A stretch of DNA of 64,000 bases from Ilumatobacteraceae bacterium (GCA_018401375.1 JAGYKR010000008.1:54105-118104), one strand, 5' to 3'. Positions 42,548 to 51,934 are shown, counted from the first letter of the stretch. Notes: generated from the sequence alone by a model not told the origin. Numbers and translations: made by a program.

Positions 42548-43957
42548 TCAGGGTGCGATCAGCGGCCAGGGTTGATTGCGTTCCATGGCGAGGGCGAGAT
42601 CTAACAGGAGTTGTTCCTCGTGATGTCGACCAATGATCTGCAAACCCACCGGTAGTGCGCTGCCATTTTCGGTCAGAGTTCCCGCCGGAACCGAGATGCC
42701 TGGGTTGCCGTGCAGATTGCAGGGGAAGGTCAAGCGACCGTTGTTGCCTGCGCCGGCGGTGATCCCACCGAACTGCGAGGGCAGGGGACCGGCCGCGTCA
42801 AAAGCGACATCAGGGTTGCTGGCGGTGATGATGAAGTCCACCCCGGTCGCTGGGTCGAAAATCTCGGCCATGCGATGGTTGAGTTCCATCCGGCGGCGTT
42901 CAATTTTTGCTCGGGCTTCAAGACCGTAACGCTGCGGGGCCACCTCGAGTCCCATACGGATCTCTGGGGTGAGCAGCTCGGCACATGCCGGCCATTGGTC
43001 GCCCAGTTCGGTGGCGATGGAGATCATCCCGCTAATGCTCCAGGCCGCACCCATCGAGGGCAGTGAGGTGTCCACGTCGTCCACTTGGCGCAGGCCAGAC
43101 TCTGCGATCAGATCCTGAGCGGCGGCCACCAACACCTCCCACATTGCCGGAGAGACCACTGCACCGCCCCAATCGGGAACGAGAGCTACCCTCCGGCCGC
43201 GCAGGGACTCAGCGAAACTCCCAAGGCCAACTTCCCATCCCGATACCTGCGGCAAACTGAACTGATCCCGCGGGTCATGGCCGTTCGTGACATCAAACCA
43301 CCGGGCCGCATCGCGCACGCTGCGCGCCAGACATCCAACGGTCACGGTGTAGTTACCGTTCTCAGCGCGCGGTCCCCGCGGGATCCGACCGAAGGTGGAC
43401 TTGAGACCGACGAGTCCAGTGAAGCCAGCGGGAATGCGAATAGATCCTCCTCCGTCACCCCCGGTGGCGAGCGTCACTAATCCGCCCGCGACCGCTGCTG
43501 CACTCCCGCCTGAAGATCCGCCGGGTGTCCGGCTCAGATCCCATGGATTTCGGGTGATGCCGTTCAGTTCCGTGCGGGTCAGGTTCACTCCACCGAACTC
43601 GCTGGCGGTGGTCAAACCAATCGGGACTGCGCCGCCACGGTCACGGATGCGTGATACCTGCAACGAGGTGTGGGTGGCGATGCGATCGGCAAAAACGAGA
43701 CAGGCTTCAGTGTCGGGCCATCCCTGCACCTGATCAAGCTCTTTCACGCCGATTGGTACCCCGCCGAAGGGGAGGCTCAGATCCGCAGATGCGGCAGCGC
43801 TCTCCGCCTGTTCAATCGCGAGATAACTGAACGCATTGAGTTCACTGGAGTCGATGGCTGCCGCCGTGGCATGGAGTTCCTCGAGCGGGCTGCGGCCACC
43901 TTTTCGGAACTCTTCCACTAACGAACACGCATCGCCGGACCACGGGGTATCTGCCAT
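42548..43957 (-). CDS. Amidase signature family enzyme
   Basis: 469 residues. The Ser-cisSer-Lys triad can be placed at K72 (GVKELD), S148 (in GGSSGGSAAA) and S172 (GGGSIRIPAGFTG), fitting the family. It hydrolyses an amide bond of an unknown small substrate; it is not clearly GatA, as gatB and gatC are absent. It lies 11 bp after the right direct repeat, convergent with the protease gene, and 68 bp from the divergent MFS gene. Confidence 0.92.
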   Translation of the reverse strand: MADTPWSGDACSLVEEFRKGGRSPLEELHATAAAIDSSELNAFSYLAIEQAESAAASADLSLPFGGVPIGVKELDQVQGWPDTEACLVFADRIATHTSLQVSRIRDRGGAVPIGLTTASEFGGVNLTRTELNGITRNPWDLSRTPGGSSGGSAAAVAGGLVTLATGGDGGGSIRIPAGFTGLVGLKSTFGRIPRGPRAENGNYTVTVGCLARSVRDAARWFDVTNGHDPRDQFSLPQVSGWEVGLGSFAESLRGRRVALVPDWGGAVVSPAMWEVLVAAAQDLIAESGLRQVDDVDTSLPSMGAAWSISGMISIATELGDQWPACAELLTPEIRMGLEVAPQRYGLEARAKIERRRMELNHRMAEIFDPATGVDFIITASNPDVAFDAAGPLPSQFGGITAGAGNNGRLTFPCNLHGNPGISVPAGTLTENGSALPVGLQIIGRHHEEQLLLDLALAMERNQPWPLIAP

Positions 43958-44025
43958 TTCCTAACGCTACTCCGAGCGCTTTCGATGGAACTGTTGGAGC
44001 CGAGCGCAGCAGAGATCTCCATGTA

Positions 44026-45312
44026 GTGTCCGCTCCCACTGTGTCAGATTCGCCGCCTAGTCCAACCATGGCTCCACACCCCCCAGAGACCTTGAGGGGG
44101 TATTGGGCCTTCGTCCCGGTCCGTCGATTTTTGCTGTGTAACTTCGCCCTCTTCCTCGGTGTGTCGATGCAGGCCACCACCTTGTTCTGGCAGGTCTATG
44201 ACATCACCGGACGCGAACTCGACATCGGGATCATCGGTCTCGCTGAGTTCATTCCCGCAGTGGCACTCGTGCTCGTCACCGGCAGTGTGGCTGACCGGGT
44301 GGATCGACGGTTTGTGGCCATAGCGGCAATCGGGTTGGAACTATGCGTTGCGGTAGCGCTGATGTTGTATGCGATCTCGAATCCGACCAGTGTGCTGCCG
44401 TTGTTTGGGTTAGCACTCGTGTTTGGTGCGGCCCGTGCGTTCCACGCACCGTCGATTAGGGCCATGCCGCCGATGGTGGCTCCCGAAGGTGGATTGCCGC
44501 GCACGATCGCATTGAGTAACGCCACCTGGACCACAGCAGTGATCTTCGGCCCGATCTCGGCGGGAATCTTGATCTCCATCGACCCGTGGATGGCCTATGC
44601 CGGAGCGGTGATCGCGCTCGGTGTCGGATGGGTAGGGTTGTTCCGACTGCAGTTTCTGCGCAGACCTGCCGCTCCGGATCCAGCGGATCGTCCAAGCATC
44701 CGCTCGGCATTGGAAGGTTTGCACTTCATCCGCAAGACCCCGGTGTTGTTCGCTGCGATCTCGTTGGATCTCCTCGTTGTGCTCGTCGGTGGCGCAGTGG
44801 CGTTGTTGCCGGTGATCGCCAAGGAACAACTTGGTGTGGGCGATATCGCCTACGGATGGCTAAGGGCAGCCCCCGGGATCGGAGCTGCGGCGATGGCGTT
44901 GTGGCTCGCAGTGAGACCTGTGCAAAGACGGATCGGTTCCACCCTGCTCGGCACCGTGGCAGTGTTTGGCGCAGCCACCGTGGTGCTCGGTGTGACCCGC
45001 AGTTTTTGGATCGCGTTCGTTGCGCTCCTTGTGCTGCACGGTGCCGACATGGTCAGCGTCTACATCCGCAGCACCTTGGTCCCACAGCTCACACCTGATG
45101 AAAAGCGCGGTCGGGTGCTTGCGGTGGAGAATGTCTTCATCGGGGGGTCCAACGAACTTGGTGCGTTCCGTGCTGGTGCGGTGGCTCAGGTGGCAGGGGT
45201 ACAGGCCACGGTGATCGCCGGCGGACTGGCCACATTGGCGATCGTGGGCCTGTGGAGTGTGCTGTTTCCGTCAATGCGGAGAGCCGATCGTTTTGAAGAT
45301 CTCTCAGACTGA
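44026..45312 (+). CDS. MFS exporter (EntS-like, MFS_3 type)
   Basis: 428 residues, about 12 membrane segments. The pattern FVPVRRFLLCNFALFLGVSMQATTLFWQVYDITG and the loop SVADRVDRRFVAIAA is that of the MFS_3/EntS exporters, which include siderophore and drug efflux proteins. The substrate is unknown; no siderophore genes are nearby. The start is GTG 44026 or the nearby GTG at 44041. The 3' end overlaps the DUF222 gene convergently by 9 bp. Confidence 0.88.
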   Translation: MSAPTVSDSPPSPTMAPHPPETLRGYWAFVPVRRFLLCNFALFLGVSMQATTLFWQVYDITGRELDIGIIGLAEFIPAVALVLVTGSVADRVDRRFVAIAAIGLELCVAVALMLYAISNPTSVLPLFGLALVFGAARAFHAPSIRAMPPMVAPEGGLPRTIALSNATWTTAVIFGPISAGILISIDPWMAYAGAVIALGVGWVGLFRLQFLRRPAAPDPADRPSIRSALEGLHFIRKTPVLFAAISLDLLVVLVGGAVALLPVIAKEQLGVGDIAYGWLRAAPGIGAAAMALWLAVRPVQRRIGSTLLGTVAVFGAATVVLGVTRSFWIAFVALLVLHGADMVSVYIRSTLVPQLTPDEKRGRVLAVENVFIGGSNELGAFRAGAVAQVAGVQATVIAGGLATLAIVGLWSVLFPSMRRADRFEDLSD

Positions 45313-46638
45313 AGGTGTTGGTGGAGCGCCGCTGAAGGTGCTGCCGTCGGGACGGGTAATGGCCCATCCCCAACGCTTTCGACCGGCGTGCCAGCGTTCG
45401 CCTTTCCACCCGTTGTGACGGCGACAAGCCGGTCCGGCATTAGCTGGGGAGGTGGGCCCGCCGCGGACGTGGGGACGGAGGTGATCGATTTCGCAGAACG
45501 CCGCCGGGATATCACAACCCGGCCAGAAACAGGTGAGATCCAGACTGCGGATTGCGTCACGGACCTGGCGATTGAAGAAGCGAGAGGTGCTGGTCACGGA
45601 ATGTGGGGTGTTGTCCCCTCCGGTGATGATCGATCGGATGCGGCCAGACAGCGCTGCATCAAGCATCAATCGGGGATCCACTGGCCCACCACCCATGGAC
45701 TCGCATCGGCGCAATGTTTCGGCATTGGGATCAGGAAGAGGATGAGCGCCTCCGAGACCGAACCTCAACCATTCGATCATGGTGGTGGCATCACACAGCA
45801 GATTCACCACCGGCTCCACGGTGTTGTGTTCGCTGGAGGCCGCGTGTTCGAGGGCGGAGACGAAGGCGTCGAGAGCACGCTGGCTGGCAGTCCGAGGCAG
45901 TAGGCCGAGGGCGGGCTCGGGGGCCTCTGAAGCATCTGCGGACTCTGAAGGCTCTGAAGCATCTTCGGTTTGTGCCGCTGCGGCAGCCTTGGCTACCTCA
46001 CAATCTGCTCGAAACTCGGCGTTGATGAACTGCTCCAGCAACTGTTTGATGACGGCTCCCTGGGTAGCGCCGCAGGAACCCTTGAAGTGAAACTCGTTAC
46101 CGACGAAGCCCATCGAGAAACGCCGGCGACGATCAGAGGCTTCATGGCTGGCCAGTGCACCGTCTTGGTCAGCCAAACTCTCCCAATAGGAGAGAGCGTG
46201 GATGAAATCTTTGAAGGGCAGTGACCGAGCCATATCGAGGAGGAGCTGTTCGCCGCCTTCGAGATGTTCACGTACCCGTGGGTTAGCCGCAGTCCGCGCA
46301 AGTGCCCAGGCCTGCTCTATGCCAAGTGATGCGTCGCTCACAGCAGCGGCCCAGAGGTGCATCCCGAGCGCCGTGAAACGGCTGGTCCTGGTCCGGTGAA
46401 GGGCCCGGGCACGCGATGTGCCCATTACGGCGGTCACCCATTGGACAGTGGTGCGATGCCCGTCAACTGCCCCGGCACCGGTGTCGTGGCCGTGCCGCAC
46501 AGCATCGATGATGGCGGCCTCTACCTGACGAGATGCGATCTCGAGCTCAGCGAGTAGTGCATCGAGATCGCGAGAATCCTCGCTGTTGTGCACTTCGCGG
46601 ATCTCCTCTGCGGTGGGGATCTCGATCGTGATCGGCAT
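45304..46638 (-). CDS. DUF222 and HNH endonuclease domain protein
   Basis: About 444 residues. An N-terminal helical DUF222 domain (SRQVEAAIIDAVRHGHDTGAGAVDGHRTTVQWV) is followed by an acidic Ala/Ser/Glu linker (EDASEPSESADASEAPEP) and a C-terminal HNH nuclease (CFWPGCDIPAAFCEIDHLRPHVRGG...NAGPACRRHNGWKGERW). This is the 13E12-type family, often multicopy in actinobacteria and suspected of mobility, though no repeat or partner is visible here. The ATG at 46638 (MPITIEIP) is preferred to 46650. Confidence 0.92.
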   Translation of the reverse strand: MPITIEIPTAEEIREVHNSEDSRDLDALLAELEIASRQVEAAIIDAVRHGHDTGAGAVDGHRTTVQWVTAVMGTSRARALHRTRTSRFTALGMHLWAAAVSDASLGIEQAWALARTAANPRVREHLEGGEQLLLDMARSLPFKDFIHALSYWESLADQDGALASHEASDRRRRFSMGFVGNEFHFKGSCGATQGAVIKQLLEQFINAEFRADCEVAKAAAAAQTEDASEPSESADASEAPEPALGLLPRTASQRALDAFVSALEHAASSEHNTVEPVVNLLCDATTMIEWLRFGLGGAHPLPDPNAETLRRCESMGGGPVDPRLMLDAALSGRIRSIITGGDNTPHSVTSTSRFFNRQVRDAIRSLDLTCFWPGCDIPAAFCEIDHLRPHVRGGPTSPANAGPACRRHNGWKGERWHAGRKRWGWAITRPDGSTFSGAPPTPSV

Positions 46639-46710
46639 ACCGACCAACATAGTTAGGGGGTGTCACACTGGAACATGGACACCGAGGGGGCCCAGTTGGG
46701 ACTAAGCGAG

Positions 46711-47676
46711 TTACCCCGTTTGAAGGATCTGCTCCACGATCTTTTGGACTGCGAGGGCTTCATCGAAGGTGGCCAATCCGTGGTCGGCTCCCTGTGCCAT
46801 GAGATCCAACTGGTCGAGTTGGGCCTGATATGCAGCTAAGGCCGGACTCGGCTGATCAGGTAGAGGAACCGATGTCCACTCAGACTCATTGATGCCACAG
46901 GTCTCAAGGCGGTACCACTCTCGAATCCGAAAGGACCTCTCGGTCCCGAACACGGTGAACTCCACCTGTTCGGGGCCAGCCTCGCCGCTGGCGCCAGTGA
47001 GCAAAATTTCTTTGCGGCCCGATGCGAGTTCGGCGATGACCCGATGCTCTGCGAGGTCGGGAGAGCGTCGCTGGATCTGTGCCCGCTGCACCACAATCGG
47101 GCCGGTGCCGAGGTGCGCAGCGAGCCGGTGAGCAAGAAACAGATAGTGCGATCCAACCTCGCGTAGCCAACCGCCCTCTGCGGCCCCGGCCAGCCATGTG
47201 GCTTCGCGTTGCCAGGAGCGTGGCCATTGGGGGAACTGCAGTCGGGTTTCGATGCGGGTGACCTCACCGGCATCACCGGCGGCGATCAGCGAACCGAGAT
47301 GAGTAGCTGCGGGGGCTGAGGAATACACAAAGTTGACCCCGCTTCCCCGATCAGATTCGCTGACTAAAGCGGCCAGTTCGGTGGAATCGGCGAGGTCTAC
47401 CCCGAGAGGTTTCTCGCAAAAGATCGCCACGCCAGCATCCACCGCCAGTCGGACGTATGCGCTGTGGGCGGCTGGCGGAACGGCGACGTACACCACGTCA
47501 CATGCGGAGATCACTTCGGCAGCGGAGTCCATCACCGGGATGAGTCGAGAGAATCGGTCCCGGGCGGCCGGTGATGCATCCCAGGCGGCGCTCACGGTGA
47601 AGTTGGGGTGAAGGCCGAACTGTTCCACGAACCGCGCCCCGACTGTGCCGAGGCCGATGATCCCTACTGCATGCAT
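46711..47676 (-). CDS. Gfo/Idh/MocA family oxidoreductase
   Basis: 321 residues. An N-terminal Rossmann fold GIIGLGTVGARFVEQF is followed by the conserved EKPLGVDLADSTEL (Lys/Pro of the active site). The C-terminal beta-sheet domain is normal. NAD(P)-dependent oxidation of a sugar or related polyol is likely; the substrate is not determinable. The gene stands alone between the DUF222 gene and the metal permease, all on the minus strand. Confidence 0.9.
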   Translation of the reverse strand: MHAVGIIGLGTVGARFVEQFGLHPNFTVSAAWDASPAARDRFSRLIPVMDSAAEVISACDVVYVAVPPAAHSAYVRLAVDAGVAIFCEKPLGVDLADSTELAALVSESDRGSGVNFVYSSAPAATHLGSLIAAGDAGEVTRIETRLQFPQWPRSWQREATWLAGAAEGGWLREVGSHYLFLAHRLAAHLGTGPIVVQRAQIQRRSPDLAEHRVIAELASGRKEILLTGASGEAGPEQVEFTVFGTERSFRIREWYRLETCGINESEWTSVPLPDQPSPALAAYQAQLDQLDLMAQGADHGLATFDEALAVQKIVEQILQTG

Positions 47677-47715
47677 TCGACGAGTCTGGCCGATCTCACC
47701 TGGCTCCAGCAGGAT

Positions 47716-48612
47716 CTATGCCGGATGAGTAAGGATCTGGGTAGCCACTCGGCGAGTGCGAAATCTCCGGAGGAACCGCCGCATTAGGTAGACCGCGAGC
47801 AGACAAAAGAAGCTCCCGACTGCACAAAGAGCCATCGTGGCACCGGCAGCAGAGTTGTGGTGGTAGCTGAGGAGTATCCCTACTAATGCGGAGAACGCTC
47901 CCACTCCGACGGCGGTGACCATGGCCATTGGGACACGTCGGACTACGAGGAGCGCTCCGGCAGGCGGGGCGATCAGATATGCAACGACGAGCAGGCTCCC
48001 AATGGTCTCAAAAGAGGAGATGATGGCGACCGTCAACAACACGAGCAGGCCGAGCAGGGCAAGGCGAGGGTGCAGTCCGAGCATGCGAGCCTGAACCTGA
48101 TCGAAGGTCATCACCAAAAAGGCGCGGTAAAACACCAGGCTGACCACCACGACACAGGCCGCAGCGATCATCTGCCGGTGCAGGCTGGCGGTGTCCACAG
48201 CGGTCACCGATCCGAAGAGGAATCGGTTCAGATCCCCTGCGTAGGCGGAACGTTGGCTGGAGATGATCACGACGGCTGCAGCAAGGAAACCGACGAACAA
48301 GATGCCAATTGACGTGTCTTCTGGTAGGGGAGAGACCGATCGAATAGCGGTAACGCCGAGCACCATGGTGACGCCAGCAATGAAGGCCCCCAGCGTGAGG
48401 TTGAATCCCATGATGTACGCGATTGCGATGCCGGGGAGGATGCCGTGAGCTAGGGCATCGCCGAGGAAACTGAGCCCTTTGAGAACCACCCAGACCCCAA
48501 CAATGCAGTTGGTGATCACGGTCAAAAGGCCGGCCCACAGGGCATTACGCATGAACGGGTTAGTGAGAAACGGTTCCACCCACCATGACCATGGGTCGTT
48601 GATGAAGGTCAT
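47716..48612 (-). CDS. Zn/Mn ABC transporter permease (ZnuB/MntB type), orphan
   Basis: 298 residues, eight or so membrane helices. Family marks are FMRNALWAGLLTVITNCIVGVWVVLKGLSFLGDALAHGILPG and SFETIGSLLVVAYLIAPPAGA. The partner ATPase and solute-binding protein are not in this window, so they are elsewhere or lost. It is divergent from a COG0523 GTPase with a Fur/Zur-like palindrome in the 51 bp between them, so uptake of zinc, rather than manganese, is the better guess. Confidence 0.85.
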   Translation of the reverse strand: MTFINDPWSWWVEPFLTNPFMRNALWAGLLTVITNCIVGVWVVLKGLSFLGDALAHGILPGIAIAYIMGFNLTLGAFIAGVTMVLGVTAIRSVSPLPEDTSIGILFVGFLAAAVVIISSQRSAYAGDLNRFLFGSVTAVDTASLHRQMIAAACVVVVSLVFYRAFLVMTFDQVQARMLGLHPRLALLGLLVLLTVAIISSFETIGSLLVVAYLIAPPAGALLVVRRVPMAMVTAVGVGAFSALVGILLSYHHNSAAGATMALCAVGSFFCLLAVYLMRRFLRRFRTRRVATQILTHPA

Positions 48613-48631
48613 GAGGGGAACTCTATGCGGT

Positions 48632-48644
48632 AATGAGACTCATT
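48632..48644. promoter_or_regulatory. Fur/Zur-like operator between zinc permease and COG0523 GTPase
   Basis: aatgagactcatt is a perfect 6-1-6 inverted repeat lying in the 51 bp between the divergent genes. Zur boxes of actinobacteria are AT-rich palindromes with TGA/TCA arms, and this one has TGAG-A-CTCA. The position between a metal permease and a COG0523 GTPase, both common Zur targets, is the main argument. The regulator itself is not in the window. Confidence 0.6.
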
Positions 48645-48663
48645 CCCATGTAGTCTTGAGCAC

Positions 48664-49665
48664 ATGAACGCTGACGAAGAACTTCAGGACAAGGTCCCTG
48701 TCACTGTGCTCACCGGATTCCTCGGGGCGGGCAAGACCACACTTTTGAACTACATCCTCACGGAGAACCACGGCAAGCGCATCGCCGTGATCGAAAACGA
48801 ATTTGGTGAGATCGGCATCGACGATGCCCTCGTCATCAACGCCGAGGAAGAGATTTTCGAGATGAACAACGGTTGCATCTGTTGCACCGTGCGGGGGGAT
48901 CTCATCCGGATCCTCGGCAACTTGATGCGACGGCGAGACCGCTTCGATCAGATTCTGATTGAGACCACCGGCCTCGCAGATCCAGCGCCGGTGGCTCAAA
49001 CCTTTTTCGTGGATGAGGAGATGAAGGCGCAACTTCGACTCGATGCGATCGTGACCGTGGTGGACGCCAAACACCTCATTGAACACCTCGATGACCACAA
49101 GCCCGATGGCGTGGAAAACGAAGCGATTGAGCAGCTGGCTTTTGCCGATCGGATCCTTTTGAACAAGGTGGATCTCGTCACCCCCGAGGAGCGCGCCGAG
49201 GTGGAGCGCCGGATCCGCGAGATCAACGCGATCGCGCCGATCATCGAAAGCACCCACGCCAAGGTGGACCTAGACCGGATTCTTGATGTCGGTGCTTTTG
49301 ACTTGGACCGGGTGTTGATAGGGGACCCTGAGTTCTTGGATCCCGAAGCCGAACATCAGCACGACCTCTCGGTCACCTCGGTGGGGATCGAGATTGCGGG
49401 GGAAGTCGATCAGGATCGAATCAACGCGTGGTTGGGGCAGTTATTGATGGAGAAGGGCACCGACATCTTCCGTTCAAAGGGCATTCTGGCGGTGGCAGGG
49501 TGGCCGCAGCGCTACGTGTTCCAAGGCGTGCATATGTTGATGGATGGCAAGGCGGATCGTCCTTGGGGTCCAGATGAACTGCGGAGCAGTCGGCTGGTTT
49601 TCATCGGCCGAAATTTGGACCGAGCCGAACTTGAACAGGGTTTTCGCGCGTGCCTGACGGGCTGA
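48664..49665 (+). CDS. COG0523 (CobW/ZigA-like) metallochaperone GTPase
   Basis: 333 residues. The P-loop GFLGAGKTT is at 18-26, the metal-binding CXCC motif at residues 71-74 (NGCICC), then the ETTGLADPAPV switch region and the NKVD guanine motif. The C-terminal CobW_C domain is complete. Zinc-regulated members deliver zinc to client enzymes during starvation. The divergent zinc permease and the palindrome suggest such a role here, not cobalamin synthesis. The WD40 gene starts 16 bp before its stop. Confidence 0.9.
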   Translation: MNADEELQDKVPVTVLTGFLGAGKTTLLNYILTENHGKRIAVIENEFGEIGIDDALVINAEEEIFEMNNGCICCTVRGDLIRILGNLMRRRDRFDQILIETTGLADPAPVAQTFFVDEEMKAQLRLDAIVTVVDAKHLIEHLDDHKPDGVENEAIEQLAFADRILLNKVDLVTPEERAEVERRIREINAIAPIIESTHAKVDLDRILDVGAFDLDRVLIGDPEFLDPEAEHQHDLSVTSVGIEIAGEVDQDRINAWLGQLLMEKGTDIFRSKGILAVAGWPQRYVFQGVHMLMDGKADRPWGPDELRSSRLVFIGRNLDRAELEQGFRACLTG

Positions 49666-50753
49666 TCGACCGAAGCCCCTGGGGGCCGGTCATGGCTGAT
49701 TTCGCCGGTGTCCTTGCCCTTGACCCTCAACGCGAGTTGGCGATCTGCGGGTCCTTGTCGGGTGAGGCCGCTCTGGTCAGCGTGTCCACGGGTCAGACGG
49801 TCACGAGATTGGTGGAGCATCCCTTTGGTGCATCTTGTGCTGCGTGGTCTCCCGATGGCCGAATGTGTGCTGTTGGGGGCCATGACTCCCGCACGCGCAT
49901 CTACGACCGGGAGGGTTCGCTGATTCGGGTTCTCGAACTCACAGGCTGGGTTGCGGCGCTGGCCTGGTCGCCGATGAGTAATGCGCTTGCGGTCGCCGCC
50001 GGACGACGACTCACTCTTCTCGGTGACGTGGCTTGGCCCGAACATCATTTCGAGCCACTCCAGTCCACGATCACCGATCTCGCATGGTCGGAAAACGCGA
50101 AACGCATCGGTGCCACCTGTTACGGGGGAGTGCACTGGTATGACCCAGAGGTACTCGGAGATCTTCCGCACCGCACCTACCCATGGAAGGGATCGCTCCT
50201 TTCGTTGGTCATCTCCCCAACGGGTAAGTGGGCATGTGCAGGCGCACAGGATTCAAGCATTCATCTCTGGAAACTCTGGTCGGGTGATGACTTGTCGATG
50301 TCGGGGTATCCCTCCAAGATCGAGCATCTCGCATTTCGTGGTGATGGGTTATGGATGGCATCTGCTTGTGTGGAGGAACTCACCTTGTGGGATTTCTCTG
50401 GACGCGGGCCTAAGGGCTCTACTCCGGCCGTGGGTCGTTGCCATGAGCGCCATATCGAGGTGATGGAGTGGATGCCCGGCGGACAGATCCTGGCCACGGG
50501 TGGGGCCGACGGGAAGGTTGTGCTGTGGCCATCACCGCGTAAACAGCGCCAAGAACTCGCGCCGGTTGCGGTGGTGGAGGGTGCGGAGGCGGTGGCCTCA
50601 TTGGCCTGGGTGGACTCTGGATCCCTCGTGGTTGGACGTCAAGATGGCCGATGGGAACGGCTCAGTTTTGACGCATCGATCAATGCCGCGATCGATGCCA
50701 CGGCCGATGCAAGGGGTCATCGGCAAAAGGCGAAATCAGCGAGGCGGAACTGA
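49650..50753 (+). CDS. WD40-repeat beta-propeller protein
   Basis: 367 residues with about seven WD40-like blades, for example CAAWSPDGRMCAVGGHDSRTRIYD, ALAWSPMSNALAVAAG and MEWMPGGQILATGGADGKVVLW. There is no signal peptide, so it is a cytoplasmic scaffold. The overlap with the GTPase gene (start GTG 49650; ATG 49692 is an alternative) and the overlap of its stop with the next ATG imply coupled translation of all three. A role as client or partner of the metallochaperone is inference. Confidence 0.85.
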   Translation: MPDGLIDRSPWGPVMADFAGVLALDPQRELAICGSLSGEAALVSVSTGQTVTRLVEHPFGASCAAWSPDGRMCAVGGHDSRTRIYDREGSLIRVLELTGWVAALAWSPMSNALAVAAGRRLTLLGDVAWPEHHFEPLQSTITDLAWSENAKRIGATCYGGVHWYDPEVLGDLPHRTYPWKGSLLSLVISPTGKWACAGAQDSSIHLWKLWSGDDLSMSGYPSKIEHLAFRGDGLWMASACVEELTLWDFSGRGPKGSTPAVGRCHERHIEVMEWMPGGQILATGGADGKVVLWPSPRKQRQELAPVAVVEGAEAVASLAWVDSGSLVVGRQDGRWERLSFDASINAAIDATADARGHRQKAKSARRN

Positions 50754-50971
50754 TGGATCTACTGACGGAGAGGTTGCTGGATTGCCAGGGGCGCGTGACC
50801 CATACCCTCGTGCTTGAGATCGATGGGCTGGTCAAGGTAACGATTCATGCAACCGACCATTCGCCTGGCGTGACCTGTCGGATCGATCCGCAGACAGGCA
50901 AGGTGTTGACCCCAGGGGTGCACGTCACCGAGTCAGTTGTTGCGGCGGCTCGGTGCCTGCAGTTGTCGTGA
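50753..50971 (+). CDS. Small hypothetical protein (72 aa)
   Basis: 72 residues of unknown function. It reads LLTERLLDCQGRVTHTLVLEIDG, then VTIHATDHSPGVTCRIDPQTGKVL, with two Cys and several His residues and no membrane segment. The ATG overlaps the WD40 stop (TGATG). The 3' end overlaps the convergent galT gene by 47 bp. Position in a zinc-linked operon, plus Cys and His, makes a metal link possible but unproven. Confidence 0.6.
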   Translation: MDLLTERLLDCQGRVTHTLVLEIDGLVKVTIHATDHSPGVTCRIDPQTGKVLTPGVHVTESVVAAARCLQLS

Positions 50972-51878
50972 TCGATCGCAGGGATGCAGCGAGTTCTTCG
51001 GGGATCACCGGATTGAAGTACTCCTGACAAGCCACTTCGGCCGCTGCGATGTAACGCTGCACCCCCGGGGCTCGCCAGGGCGACACGATCTCGATGTTGA
51101 ACCAGGCCGCTTCGATCAGAGCGTGATCCTCGGGGGCTGTGCTGAACGGTTGCTGATTCAGCCACATCATGTACGGGGTGCTGGCGTACGGGGTGCTGGT
51201 GCTGTCGGATCCGGCCCCGAAGTGCAGGTCAAGGCGGGACAACACATCAGCGAGCAGGTCGGCGAGTTCAACGCGTTCAACAGCGGTGAGATCCATCAAA
51301 CTGCGGCGTTGCTCCCGAGGTGCCACAGCGATCTCACAGGGAAACACCGGTGCTTCGGGGATCCACACTTCCCAGAAGTTCCCGGAGATAACCGATCGCT
51401 GGCCGGCAAAAAAATCGGGGGTCCAGCCACCCTCAAGGCGCCGGAGCGGTCGATCGGGGATATGCGGATAACTGTAGATCTGCCCATGGGGATGGGAGAT
51501 CGTGGCTCCCACTTCGGCCCCACGGTTCTCAAAGATCAACACTGAGGCCACGTCCTCGCGAGCAGCATTGATGGCGGTGCGCTCGGTCCACAGATCGATC
51601 ACCTTGATGATCCCGTTAGGACCCAAGGTGCGCATGGAGGCTTCATGATCGGGGGAGTAGAGCACCACCTCACAACGATCCTGGCCCATGGCCGGCCAGC
51701 GATTAACGAACCACGTCACCTCATAAGGGTCAGGCGCTTCGAGGCCGCCCACACAAAACGGGCATGACGATGGGTTCGTCCCGGTTGCGGGAAGGTTGGG
51801 GCGACCTTGGCGGTGACCGACAATGTGAACTCTGGTCCCAAGTGTCGGGTCTACTCGAAGTATTGACGGTGAGGTCAT
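50925..51878 (-). CDS. galT: Galactose-1-phosphate uridylyltransferase
   Basis: Transfers UMP from UDP-glucose to galactose-1-phosphate in the Leloir pathway. 317 residues. Zinc-site cysteines CPFC are at 39-42, and the active-site HPHGQ is at 129-133 (ISHPHGQIYSYPHIPDR). Divergent from lacZ, galA-type and galK genes, so the two transcripts can be controlled from one 97 bp region. galE is not in the window. Confidence 0.95.
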   Translation of the reverse strand: MTSPSILRVDPTLGTRVHIVGHRQGRPNLPATGTNPSSCPFCVGGLEAPDPYEVTWFVNRWPAMGQDRCEVVLYSPDHEASMRTLGPNGIIKVIDLWTERTAINAAREDVASVLIFENRGAEVGATISHPHGQIYSYPHIPDRPLRRLEGGWTPDFFAGQRSVISGNFWEVWIPEAPVFPCEIAVAPREQRRSLMDLTAVERVELADLLADVLSRLDLHFGAGSDSTSTPYASTPYMMWLNQQPFSTAPEDHALIEAAWFNIEIVSPWRAPGVQRYIAAAEVACQEYFNPVIPEELAASLRSITTTAGTEPPQQLTR

Positions 51879-51934
51879 CGGACATAGGTTGGGCGAGCAA
51901 CGACATCAAGTCAATGAAATGGATCTAATGTCCG
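51879..51934. promoter_or_regulatory. Divergent galT/lacZ control region with a spaced inverted repeat
   Basis: cggacat (51879-51885) and atgtccg (51928-51934) are exact inverted copies 42 bp apart in the 97 bp between galT and the preferred lacZ start. This could be two half-sites of a looping regulator, or a chance match; no binding protein is encoded nearby. Confidence 0.35.
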
